DNA from: Isoetes taiwanensis
Taxonomy: Eukaryota; Streptophyta; Lycopodiopsida; Isoetales; Isoetaceae
Reading direction: 5' to 3'
Assembly: GCA_021234155.1 (NCBI GenBank)
Contig: JAJEKV010000001.1
Coordinates: 18,805,382 to 18,869,381 of the forward strand
Length of the DNA: 64,000 nucleotides
The notes beneath the pieces are model-generated. The model worked only from the letters and a program-made list of their open reading frames with translations. It ran no database searches and was not told where the DNA came from. This document shows, one piece after another, positions 22,480 to 33,441 of the stretch. A program made the translations under genes and the position numbers. Position 1 is the stretch's first letter, and the number at the start of each line of letters is the position of its first letter.

Positions 22480-25230
22480 TCATGCAACCTCGATTCCCAA
22501 GAACTGCCTTAGCTCACCTAGATCTGACATTTTGAAATTTTCTTTTAATATGTTCTTGCATCTGTTTAGTATCATTGTGTTGCTGGCCGCCATCACACAG
22601 TCATCCATATACAATCCCATTATGCAATAGTCTTTCTCATCTCTGAAAATATACACATTTCCATCACGTTTCAGTGCCTCAAATCCCTGTTCTTTCAGAT
22701 AATTATCAATACATTTGTTCCATTGTCTGGGAGATTGCTTTAGACCATAAACTGCTTTCTTCAGTCTCCAGACTTTATTTTTGCCTTCCTCATACCCAGG
22801 TGCTTGTTTCATAAAGATTTCTTCTTCCAGATCAGAATTCAAAAATGATGTGCTAACATCCATATGATGTAGCTCTAAATCACATGCATTTGCCATGGCA
22901 ATTAGCATTCTAATGCTTGTTAACTTAACTACTGGAGAATAAGTCTCTTCATAATCCACACTTTGTTTTTGGGAATATCCTTGTTCTACAAGTCTCGCCT
23001 TATATTTAGTACTTCCATCTGCATTTAACTGTAGCTTGTAGACCCACTTGTTACCAACAATATTTTTGTTTTTAGGCATATCAACCAATTCATATGTTGA
23101 GGTTCAGTCAAATGCATTAATCTCATCTTCCATTGCCTCTCTCCACTTATTTGCATTTAGAATGCTCATAGCATCTTCAAAGGTCTGGATTGTTGGTAAA
23201 GCATTCTGGATTACAACTGCAGTCTTAACTGCCTCTTCCCAAAGAAAATTAGGAAGTCCAGAGTGTTTAAGCATGGCTCTAACTGCATTTAAAATACTTT
23301 TATTTTTTCTCTCAGCTATGCCATTTTGTTGGGGAGTCTAACTGCAAGTATATTGTCTCTTTATTCCTTTCTTTATGCAAAAAGTTGTAAATTTGGCTGA
23401 CATATATTCTCCTCCACTGTCTGATCTGACACATTTGATTCTTTTTCCTGTAGAACATTCTACCTCTGCTGCAAATAGCTTAAAAGCCTCAAATGCCAAA
23501 TTCTTGCTTCTTAAACAATAAACTCTTGTTTTTCTACTGTAATCATCAATGAAAGTTACGAAATATTTCTTACCTGGAATCCCTGTTATGTTCAGTGGTC
23601 CACAAAGATCTGTATACACGAGTTCCAAGATGTCTTTTGCTCTCTCATTTGATCTTGAAAAATGCAACCTGCATTGTTTTCCTAACATGCATACTTTGCA
23701 TACATGATTGACAACTTTACTATTAGAGCTTTGTATCAATCCTTTGTTTATTAGGTACTCAATATTTTTTAAATGTGTGTGACCAAGTCTCTCATGCCAG
23801 CATATCAGATCATGAATGGTAGCAACATTAATGCTGTTCAAACAAATTTCCAACACGTTTCCCTAAGAATTTCAATTTACTTCCTTTATAAACTTTATAT
23901 TCAAGTTGCTCAAACACAACTTTGAAGCCCATGTCAACTAGTTGACAAACTGAAATTAAGTTCCTGACTAAGCTTGGAACACACAACACGTTTTGTAAGT
24001 TAACTGCTCTTCCTTCTAAATCAAACAATTCTAATACTTCTACTTCTTCAATCTTCTGCAAACTGCCATTTCCAACTTGTACATGTCCTTCTTTATTGCT
24101 TTTGCACTCCTTTAGCAACTTTGATGTATACGTTATGCTTTTCTCAGCTCCACTATCTAAAATTAGGAGATTATCATCATCATTATTTGAGCAAGCAACA
24201 AAAATTTCAGATTTTCTTACCTCATCATCTGTTCCTGATGTTTCTTCTTCCAACTTGACTTCTTCTGCATGTTTGCTTCAAAAACAGCTTTTCCTCTTCC
24301 CCTACCTCTTCCCCTTGCATTGGCATTTCTTCCTCCCCTTCCTCTTCCTCTAGAGTTGTCTTTGGGTGTGGAGCAAGTTGAAGCATAATGACCTCTGCCT
24401 CCACAATTATAACAGTTTATTTCTTTTGTCAAGTTTGGACAATTTATCTTTATATGCCCATGTTGATTACATTGGAAACAAGGTCCAATTCTGCCTCGAT
24501 TTTCCCCTTTATCTTTTCCTTTTGTGAATAAGATCTGACTTGTTTCTTCTTCATCACTAACTTTATTCTGCTCTATTTCTGTCTTCAACATTCTTTCAGC
24601 TTCCTCTCTAGTCCTTGCTATTGTCCTTATGAAGACAACTATATTTCCCAAACTTGTCACAGTTCTGGAGATTGCAAGAACTTGTTGCTGTTGAGAGTAG
24701 GACACACCTGCACCCTCAAGATCTGCAATAATATTGTCAAAACTCTACAAGAACTCATTCACATTGCTTTTGTCAACAAGTTTCAATCTTCTCAATTCAT
24801 TTTCCAAGACATCGATCTGTGAAGAGGTCTTTTCCTCATATGTCATCAGCAAATATTTCCACATGTCTCTGGGATGTTTCCCTCTTAGTTTCAACACAAT
24901 TCCAGAACTTACTTTGCTCATTATAATTCCTTGAGCCTCCCTTAACTTTGCCTAACTTTCACTGCCTTCGCTTGCACCATAGGTTACACTTACCTCTTTA
25001 CCTTCTTCTCCAGCCATACTCTCAGCTTCTGCTGTGGAACTCCCTTCCTCAGCAACATTTGAAGACTTGTATTTAATTTCTTTTACAACTATATTCACTG
25101 GCTCAACAATTTCCCATAAATCCTCCACTTGCAATACATGCTTTATCTTCTCTTTCCAGACCTGGAACCCTGAATCTCCTTTGAATACTTCAATAGCATT
25201 CAATAACCCTGCACCAAAACGGCTAGACAT
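22480..25230 (-). pseudogene. Copia element 1 gag-pol remnant
   Basis: Blocks are seen for gag (25230-24952 and 24705-24217, with both zinc knuckles and an RGRGRGRG stretch), protease (24253-23828), integrase (23856-23338, with HERLGH and HVCKVCMLGKQC) and RT (23088-22480). The copy is broken in several places and lacks the 3' part of pol in this window. Confidence 0.85.
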
Positions 25231-25236
25231 TTTCTA

Positions 25237-25248
25237 GCTCTGATACCA
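25237..25248 (-). other. Primer binding site, Copia element 1
   Basis: TGGTATCAGAGC on the minus strand, complementary to the 3' end of initiator-Met tRNA, one base from the LTR end. Confidence 0.9.
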
Positions 25249-25249
25249 A

Positions 25250-26108
25250 TGTGAGTAAATTAATAACCGGAGTTGTTTGTAACTCTATTTGACCAAAGAA
25301 AAATATCTAGCTTATTTAAATCACTACATATAATTTCAACATGTCTCAACACATGTCTACAATGCAAATGTTTGCATCCAGCTATTACTCAATCATAGCA
25401 AGAAAATCACAATTATACTAGCCATAAATTATGCTTGAGATATGACCATTGTCAACCTTTACAATAATTACCCATTGAAGATAAAATCAATGGTAATATA
25501 AAGCACAATGCTCATTAGCCTTCGATTACCTTAACAACTGCAGACCTTTTATGCAAATAATTGTCGCTGAGAATGATCACAAAATTTAAACATAAAATCG
25601 ATCCTTCTTACTTCTTATATTTATAATGGACAGTTCCGGCGGTGCTGGAACTGCCCAAGTCCTCCGGATCCGTCTTCGATCTTATCTTTTCAGGAATCCA
25701 GATCTGAAGAAAGTTTCTACTTTCGAATATGTTTTGGCTCCAAATCATTCGATGCTGAAAAATATCATTAATAATATTTTCCCCTTTTTGCTTTATTCAT
25801 ATTTTCCACCATAGATCAAGAAACCATGAATATCCCACATTCATATCATAAACTATGAATATCCCAAACGAATTTTTCATGTCTCTTGTCTTCACCCTAG
25901 GTCACACCACATCAGATAACTAAATCTTTTCACTTGAACTCTATAAGATCCAGTGTTCCCAAGCTGGAGTTCTATTCAACTCCTTCTATTTCCCTTTATC
26001 TGTTAATTGTCTGGTTGCTCCCTTTTTCATTCCAGCTTCTGAGCATACAGTTAAATTTTCAACTTGAGCTTATGAACAATAAGTTGTGAACTGAACAATA
26101 TTCTCACA
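25250..26108 (-). repeat. Central LTR shared by the two Copia internal regions
   Basis: On the minus strand it starts TGTGAGAATATTG and ends TTTACTCACA. It has a polypurine tract on one side (element 2) and a primer binding site on the other (element 1). Confidence 0.85.
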
Positions 26109-26139
26109 TTCCCCTTTTTTCAGATCACAACTTTAAAAT

Positions 26140-29100
26140 ATCCCTGCAATTTAATTTTGTAATCAACTTCTGAAACTTAATATAGCTTAATGCCTTTGTC
26201 AACACATCTGCTAGTTGCAGGGGTTTTTTAATCCTAGTAGTAATGATTGTACTAGCCCATTGTATGGGTCCCATGACCTATTGGTCTTCGTGGACGTTAA
26301 AAAAACTATTCTATTCTATTCTATTCTATTCTTCAGACCTAACATATTCGACCTGTATCAAGGATCTTCTTACCATATCTCTGATAAAATGTAACTCCAT
26401 TTCTATGTGTTTTGTCCTCTCATGTTGTATAGGATTTTTGGTCATAGCTATACAACTCTGATTGTCACATAGCAACTTTGTACCTTCTTTTTGAATCAAG
26501 CCAATCTCTTCCAAAAATCTTCTACACCATACTATTTCCTTTGCTGCAAGAGTTGTTGCTGCATATTCTGACTCAGCTGTAGATAGAGCAATTGATGACT
26601 GTTTTTTGCTTCTCCAACTAACTGGTCTTCCTCCAAGCATTAACAAATAACCTGAAGTTGATTTTCGTTCATCCTGATCCCCACACCAATCTGCATCACA
26701 ATATGCCTTTAGGATTAAATGATTTGTATCAAAAATTATCCCAGTACTCTTTGTTCCTTTCAGATATCTTAATACCTTTTTGGCAGCTAACCAATGTCTT
26801 TTTCCAGGATCATTATTATATCTACTAAGGACATTAACTATATATGCAATATCAGGCCTTGTATTGTTAGCTATGTATAACAAACTTCCTATCAAAGGTC
26901 TATAAGCAACTTCAGCCATTTCATCTCTCTCTTTGTTTGTCTGTGGACATAATTTTCTTGAAATCTTCATTCTTGGCACAGCTGGGAATTTGATAGGATT
27001 ACAATCTTTCATGTTAAATCTGTCAATCACAGTATCAATGTACTTTTCCTGAGAAAGTGTGGTCCTTTTATTTTTCCTGTCTCGTGCAACCTCGATTCCC
27101 AAGAACTGCCTTAGCTCACCTAGATTTGACATTTTGAATTTTTCTTTTAATATGTTCTTGCATCTGTTTAGTATCATTGTGTTGCTGGCCACCATCACAC
27201 AGTCATCCACATACAATCCCATTATGCAATAGTCTTTCTCATCTCTGAAAATATACACATTTCCATCATGTTTCAGTGCCTCAAATCCCTGTTCTTTTAG
27301 ATAATTATCAATACATTTGTTCCATTGCCGGCGAGATTGCTTTAGACCATAAACTGCTTTCTTCAGTCTCCAGACTTTTTTTTTGCCTTCCTCATACCCA
27401 GGTGCTTGTTTCATAAAGATTTCTTCTTCAAGATCAGCATTCAAAAATGCTGTGCTAACATCCATATGATGTAGCTCTAAATCACATGCATTTGCCATGG
27501 CAATTAGCATTCTAATGCTTGTTAACTTAACTACTGGAGAGTAAGTCTCTTCATAATCCACACCTTGTTTTTTGAAATATCCTTGTGCTACAAGTCTTGC
27601 CTTATATTTAGTACTTCCTTCTGCATTTAACTTTAGCTTGTAGACCCACTTGTTACCAGCAATATTTTTGTTTTTAGGCATATCAAGCAATTCATATGTT
27701 GAGGTTCTGTCAAATGCATTAATCTCATCTTCCATTGCCTCTCTCCACTTATTTGCATTTAGACTGCTCATAGCATCTTCAAAGGTCTCAGGGACTCCAT
27801 TTTCCAGAACCATTAGAGCTTCAGTTATGTTCCATTTGTTTGCATTCAACCTACTACTTCTGCCATCCCTTTGTCTTCCATAATCTTCAGTGTTTATGCT
27901 TAAATCATCTTTTAGTTTTTTCCCTTCTGCTTTCCTTTTATAGTGCCCTGCATTTGAACTTTCATGAAAATTCTCTTGATTATTTTCCACATTCTGATTG
28001 TGTTCAATCTCCTCTCTTTCCTCTTCTTCTTCGCTGTCATTTTCAATATCCTCAATATCCTCAGGTCTTGATAAATCTGAAGATTCAATCAATTTATCTG
28101 ACTTCTTTTGCTCCTCTTCTATCATATATTTTGTCATCTCCTTTTGCATATGTTCTACACTTATTCCCCTTGGCTTGTACAATTCTTTTTCTACAAATTC
28201 AACATCCCTGCTAACTATAATTCTCCTAGCTGCAGGATCATATACTCTATATCCTTTCGAATGCTCATCATACCCTACCAAGTAGGTTATTAGTGACCTA
28301 TCATCAAGCTTCAGTCTTTTCTCTTCTGATATATGTGTATAGGCTAGACATCCAAATGCTATGAATTTTTCATAGTTTCATAATTTTTCTGGACTTTTTC
28401 CAGCCAATACCCTTGTTGGTAAAGCATTCTGAATTACAACTGCAGTCTTAACTGCCTCTTCCCAAAGAAAATTAGGAAGTCCAGAATGTTTAAGCATGGC
28501 TCTAACTGCATTTAAAATACTTTTATTTTTTCTCTCAGCTATGCCATTTTGTTGGGGAGTATAACTGCAAGTATACTGTCTCTTTATTCCTTTCTTTATG
28601 CAAAAAGTTGTAAATTTGGCTGACATATATTCTCCTCCCCTGTCTGATCTGACACATTTGATTCTTTTTCCTGTAGAACATTCTACCTCTGCTGCAAATA
28701 GCTTAAAAGCCTCAAATGCCAAATTCTTGCTTCTTAAACAATAAACTCTTGTTTTTCTACTGTAATCATCAATGAAAATATTTCTTACCTGAAATCCCTG
28801 TTATGTTCAGTGGTCCACAAAGATCTGTATGCACGAGTTCCAAGATGTCTTTTGCTCTCTCCTTTGATCTTGAAAAAGGCAACCTGCATTGTTTTCCTAA
28901 CATGCATCCTTTGCACACATGATTGACAACTTTACTATTAGAGCTTTGTATCAATCCTTTGTTTATTAGGTACTCAATATTTTTTAAATGTGTGTGACCA
29001 AGTCTCTCATGCCAGCATAGCATATCAGGAATGGTAGCAACATTAATGCTGTTCAAACAGTGAGGATCAATGCCAAACAAATTTCCAACACGTTTCCCTA

Positions 29101-30466
29101 AGAATTTCAATTTATTTCCTTCATAAACTTTACATTCAAGTTGCTCAAACACAACTTTGAAGCCCATGTCAACTAGTTGACAAACTGAAATTAAGTTCCT
29201 GACTAAGCTTGGAACACACAACACGTTTTGTAAGTTAACTGCTCTTCCTTCTAAATCAAACAATTCTAATACTCCTACTTCTTCAATCTTCTGCAAACTG
29301 CCATTTCCAACTTGTACATGTCCTTCTTTATTGCTTTTGCACTCCTTTAGCAACTTTGATGTATACTTTATGCTTTTCTCAGCTCCACTATCTAAAATTA
29401 GGAGATTATCATCATCAATATTTGAGCAAGCAGCAAAAATTTCAGATTTTCTTACCTCATCATCTGTTCCTGATGTTTCTTCTTCCAGCTTGACTTCTTC
29501 TGCCATGTTTGCTTCAAAAACAGCTTTTCCTCTTCCTCTACCTCTTCCCCTTGCATTGGCATTTCTTCCTCCCCTTCCTCTTCCTCTAGAGTTGTCTTTG
29601 GGTGTGGAGCAAGTTGAAGTATAATGACCTCTGCCTCCACAATTATAATAGTTTATTTCTTTTGTCAAGTTTGGACAATTTATCTTTATATGCCCATGCT
29701 GATTACAATGGAAACAAGGTCCAATTCTGCCTCGCTTTTTCCCTTTATCTTTTCCTTTTGTGAATAAGATCTGACTTGTTTCTTCTTCATCACTAACTTT
29801 ATTCTGCTCTATTTCTGTCTTCAACATTCTTTCAGCTTCCTCTCTAGTCCTTGCTATTGTCCTTATGAAGACAGCTATGTTTCCCAAACTTGTCACACTC
29901 CTGGAGATTGCAAGAACTTGTTGCTGTTGAGAGTAGGTCACACCTGCACCCTCAAGATCTGCAATAATATTGTCAAAACTCTGCAAGAACTCATTCACAT
30001 TGCTTTTGTCAACAAGTTTCAATCTTCTCAATTCATTTTCCAAGACATCGATCTGTGAAGAGGTCTTTTCCTCATATGTCATCAGCAAATATTTCCACAT
30101 GTCTCTGGGATGTTTCCCTCCTAGTTTCAACACAATTCCAGAACTTACTTTGCTTATTCTAATTCCTTGAGCCTCCCTTAACTTTGCCTGACTTTCACTG
30201 CCTTCACTTGCACCAGAGGTTACACTTACCTCTCTACCTTCTCCTCCAGCCATACTCTCAGCTTCTGCTGTGGAACTCCCTTCCTCAGCAACATTTGAAG
30301 ACTTGTATTTAATTTCTTTTACAACTGTATTAGCTGGCTCAACAATTTCCCATAAATCCTCCACTTGCAATACATGCTTTATCTTCTCTTTCCAGACCTG
30401 GAACCCTGGATCTCCTTTGAATACTTCAATAGCATTCAATAACCCTGCACCAAAACGGCTAGACAT
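26140..30466 (-). pseudogene. Copia element 2 gag-pol remnant
   Basis: The gag/protease/early integrase block is 30466-28769, a further integrase block is 28722-28378, and the large 28281-26326 block covers late integrase, RT and RNase H. The end of RNase H (QLADVLTKAL) is recognisable near 26200, beyond a small insertion. The copy is broken in a few places but nearly complete in content. Confidence 0.9.
26232..26333 (+). mobile_element. Short insertion with (TATTC)n tail, non-LTR retroelement-like
   Basis: About 100 bp interrupts the RNase H end of Copia element 2 between sequences coding VRSEE and QLADVL. On the plus strand it ends GTCTTCGTGGACGTTAAAAAAAC followed by four to five TATTC units. 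Microsatellite tails of this kind are typical of the 3' ends of some plant LINEs and SINEs. No clear target duplication is visible. Confidence 0.55.
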
Positions 30467-30472
30467 TTTCTA

Positions 30473-30484
30473 GCTCTGATACCA
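30473..30484 (-). other. Primer binding site, Copia element 2
   Basis: TGGTATCAGAGC on the minus strand, placed one base from the LTR as in element 1. Confidence 0.9.
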
Positions 30485-30485
30485 A

Positions 30486-31029
30486 TGTGAGTAAATTAAT
30501 AACCAGAGTTGTTTGTAACTCTATTTGACCAAAGAAAAATGTCTAGCTTATTCAAAACACTACATATAATTTCAACACGTCTCAGCACATGTCTACAATG
30601 CAAATGTTTGCATCCAGCTATTACTCAATCATAGCAAGAAAATCACAATTATACTAGCCACAAATTATGCTTGAGATATGACCATTGTCAACCTTTACAA
30701 TGATTACCCATTGAAGATAAAATCAATGGTAATATAAAGCAATGCTCATTAGCCTTCGATTACCTTAACAACTGCAGACCTTTTATGCAAATAACTGTCG
30801 TTGAGAATGATCACAAAACCTAAGCATAAAATCGATCCTTCTTACTTCTTATATTTATAATGGACAGTTCCGGCGGTGCTGGAACCGCCCAAGTCCTCCG
30901 AATCCGCCTTCGATCTTATCTTTTCAGGAATACAGTTTCTTATCATTCCAGCTTCTGAGCATACAGTTAAATTTTCAACTTGACAGCTGCTTATGAACAA
31001 TAAGTTATGAACTGAACAATATTCTCACA
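30486..31029 (-). repeat. 5' LTR of Copia element 2
   Basis: It has the same ends as the central LTR (TGTGAG...CTCACA on the minus strand) and closely similar sequence. It is followed by the primer site. Confidence 0.85.
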
Positions 31030-31746
31030 CCCCTTCATGACGAATGCAAACAATGATTGCATGGGTTTCTAATTGTTTCAGCCTGTTAGGAACAAAGAAG
31101 TGCTTGAGGCAGGGTATACCTTTAAACCCTGGCTTCCTTCGTACCAACTGGGATCTCAAAATGTTCCTTTGCACTTCATTAATTTGGTTCAGAATGGGCT
31201 GCACCACTTGAGATTGAAGTTGAAGGGGAGAAATTCCATTTTGCAATCTCGTGACTCGACAATTCTCCATCTCCATTTGCTTCACATCGACCAGCCAGCT
31301 TCCGAAACAGACAAAAGAGCTATGTTTTCCTCCTTCTACTAAAATCTTTAAAAGATTTATGATTTGCTGCAGTCCTTGATTTGACATTCCCCTGCATAAG
31401 TTAATAAGTTCATTCCAGATTGGAGTATCTGACCCCTGTCTTGTTCCAAATCTAGCCCAGAGGTAGCCATCTCACCCGGTGGTCCCACCTTGGGCCCAAT
31501 CCCAATCATCAGATTATCCCCTGTTACTGTCCCAACTGCTTGGTTCACTGTCCCAGAATTCTCTTCCCCAATTGTACGTCCATTCAAATTTTGTTCCTGC
31601 TGCACACATCTCAAGATCAACACTGTTTGTATGTCCACCATCTTGTTACCATTCAACTGATGGGCCTGACCAGAACTCATGTCAACCTTAAACCCTAATC
31701 GTCCATGGCGCTCTCTCTCGCCAGTCTCCTGCAACAACATGTTCAT
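31030..31746 (-). other. Unassigned minus-strand open stretches
   Basis: Two overlapping frames (31746-31357 and 31387-31025) abut the outer Copia LTR. The first is Gly/Gln-rich (MNMLLQETGERERHGRLGF). The second is more ordered (FVCFGSWLVDVKQMEMENC). I recognise no domain. They may be a remnant of a further retroelement into which the Copia pair inserted. Confidence 0.3.
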
Positions 31747-32025
31747 ACCTTCGCCATGTTCATGTCATATATGGGGGATTTCAAGGAGGATGTGCCGATG
31801 TGTATAGTTAGAGGTACTAGGGATTTGGAAGCTTGAGTATAGTCATATGGGACTCACATTTGCCATGTTAATGTAACATTCTTTAAGTGAGCCCTACGAA
31901 ATTGACAAAATTGGTAAATAGGAAGTTGACCCAAAAAAAAAAACGAGCAGGCTACGAAATGCAGATTTGTTGCACTACAAAAAGCCATCCATTATTCATA
32001 ACTTACACCAGTTTGGAAAAGGGAG
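31747..32025 (+). other. Upstream region of the TPD1-like gene
   Basis: I see no coding sequence or repeat. Presumably it contains the promoter of the gene at 32026, but no convincing TATA box was picked out. Confidence 0.3.
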
Positions 32026-32189
32026 ATGGCGCACAGATTCATCGTTGCTTTACTCATCCTAGCAACTACGGCACAAGGTACATTTCAAATCTTCGATTAA
32101 ACAGACTGATTAAAGATACTGTTTGAGGAATCGAATTCTAAAATAAATGGGCGACCATTTTTTTTGTTTTTTTTTTGTGCAGGATGCAA

Positions 32190-32199
32190 CAGGGACGAC
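32190..32199 (+). repeat. Target site duplication, left copy
   Basis: CAGGGACGAC, identical to 32712-32721. Confidence 0.9.
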
Positions 32200-32711
32200 G
32201 GAAGACCGTTCCGGGATGTGGTTTTTCCGGACACCCGTTATCAGCCATTGTGGTTAATCCGGACACCCGTTATCAGCCATTAAGAAGTGCGCAGTTTGAA
32301 GCCCAAAAACCAACTGTTTTTGCCCTTTTTTTGATCGATTCTGCTCTATTTCCCCTTAAATCTCTTCCTCTCTTCATCAATCTAGCATAAAAGGGGTATA
32401 CAAAGCGATTGGTATGCTTTTTAAAGCGGATCAAACCGCCCATGGAGCGGCAAAGTGATCGATCAAAATTTCGCCCGCCGCCCATACGGTTCTACGCTTG
32501 GTTTTGGTCGGATTAACCACTTTTTGTCGGATTAACCACTTGGCTGATATCGGATGTCGAGATTAACCACCCGGCTGATATCGGATGTCCGGATTAACCA
32601 CCACGGCTGATATCGGTGTCCGGATTAACCACCACGGCGATCTGGGATGTGGGATTAACCACTCTGTTTTGTCCGGAAAAACCACATCCCGGATGATATA
32701 TACGGAGTTCC
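32200..32711. mobile_element. Mutator-like MITE with tandem-repeat ends
   Basis: A perfect 10 bp target duplication, CAGGGACGAC, lies at 32190-32199 and 32712-32721. The ends are inverted: left GGAAGACCGTTCCGGGATG, right (reverse complement) GGAACTCCG followed after a 7 bp offset by CCGGGATGTGG. Just inside each end, units of about 32 bp containing CCGGACACCCG or GGATTAACCAC with GGCTGATATCGG repeat two to five times, in inverted orientation at the two ends. A 9-11 bp target duplication is diagnostic of Mutator-like elements. No coding capacity remains. Confidence 0.85.
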
Positions 32712-32721
32712 CAGGGACGAC
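32712..32721 (+). repeat. Target site duplication, right copy
   Basis: CAGGGACGAC, identical to 32190-32199. Confidence 0.9.
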
Positions 32722-33018
32722 TATTTGACAATAACACAGACTCCAATTCCAAGGCCGGCGCCGCTCAAGGGAGGGATTGAAGTAAGCATAAGCAGCAATT
32801 GCGACTGCACAATTCAGGAGAATTTTGTAGCTTGCAATAGCCAAGATATATACACTGTTTCTGGCGTCAATCCTCATTATATAATGTGGATCCAACCGGG
32901 CGTTTGCCAGCTGAACGACGGCCTCCCTCTGCCTCCCCGTTTTAGCATCCAATTCCATCTCCAACTTCCGGATCCTCAATTGGGTTTTGCACTTTTCAGA
33001 CAAGTCTCCTGTTCTTAA

Positions 33019-33441
33019 TTGTTTTTTCTATTCAGTGTTTCTCATGTCTCAGAAGCATTTCATTCAATATATTTGATTTTAAAAGCTTAAAGTTGCGGTG
33101 TTTCAGTGGAATTTTAGACCATCTGTTAACCGGGTAAATGCAGTGGAAGCCACAATTGTCTTATGTTGTCTCTCATTTACACTAATCATGTTGCCTTACA
33201 ATCTTAGACATGCCATATCTTAAAGAAATTGCCAAATGAAGAAGAAGGCAGCGTTGTTGTACCTGATGTAAGTACTAAGTAGTCAAAATGCCAATCTTGG
33301 GCCAAAAATTGTTAACCTAGGTAATAAGTTATGGCAACACAGCAGGTCCGTGAGAATTCAATCGGTTATACCATGCAAATCCTTCTATTTATTTGTATCA
33401 GACACTAAGCTTACATAAACTTCAAGCCATCTTAGATTACA
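33019..33441. other. Region between the two convergent small genes
   Basis: This is AT-rich intergenic sequence between the 3' ends of the TPD1-like gene and the peptide-like gene. Nothing else is recognised. Confidence 0.4.

Larger units (their letters stand above)
22462..26108 (-). mobile_element. Ty1/Copia element 1, minus strand, cut by the LINE
   Basis: Read right to left: LTR 26108-25250, primer site 25248-25237, gag (MSSRFGAGLLNAIEVFKG), two CCHC knuckles (CFQCNQHGHIKINC and CYNCGGRGHYASTC), protease (ILDSGAEKSI), integrase (CWHERLGHTHLKN) and reverse transcriptase (KNKNIVGNKWVYKLQLNADG). Homology ends at 22462 inside the RT, where the LINE begins. The copy is broken. It is about 3-4% different from element 2 in the stretch I counted (22463-22750 against 27063-27350). 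Confidence 0.85.
25250..31029 (-). mobile_element. Ty1/Copia element 2, minus strand, sharing an LTR with element 1
   Basis: The 5' LTR is 31029-30486, with its primer site at 30484-30473. The internal region is 30485-26109, with gag-pol parts in the normal Copia order. A polypurine tract (AAAAAAGGGGAA) leads into the LTR at 26108-25250. That LTR is also the 5' LTR of element 1. The internal region keeps RT (LYVDDCVMVAS, NGL-type palm) and RNase H (ESEYAATTLAAKEIVWCRRF). It is broken in a few places, and one small foreign insertion lies near its 3' end. The two LTRs differ in length (544 and 859 bp). Confidence 0.85.
32026..33018 (+). pseudogene. TPD1-like secreted protein gene, exon 2 split by a MITE
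   Basis: Exon 1 (32026-32077) encodes a signal peptide, MAHRFIVALLILATTAQ. The intron 32078-32182 has GT and a T-rich tract ending TGCAG. Exon 2 begins 32183 with GCNRDD, is interrupted by a MITE with its target duplication (32200-32721), and resumes at 32722 to a stop at 33018. The resumed part carries NCDCTIQENFVAC and CQLNDGLPLPPRFSIQFHL, matching the conserved C-terminal half of TPD1 (Tapetum Determinant 1) proteins, including the Cys-x2-NDG-x-PL motif. Without the insertion the coding length would be about 121 codons in a single frame. TPD1 in Arabidopsis is a ligand of the EMS1 receptor kinase in anthers; the role of this paralogue is unknown. The insertion makes this allele very probably null. 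Confidence 0.75.

Noticed and set aside
32026-33018. Reading the TPD1-like locus as two separate small genes
   Set aside because: The 10 bp target duplication and matching frames on both sides show one gene with an insertion.
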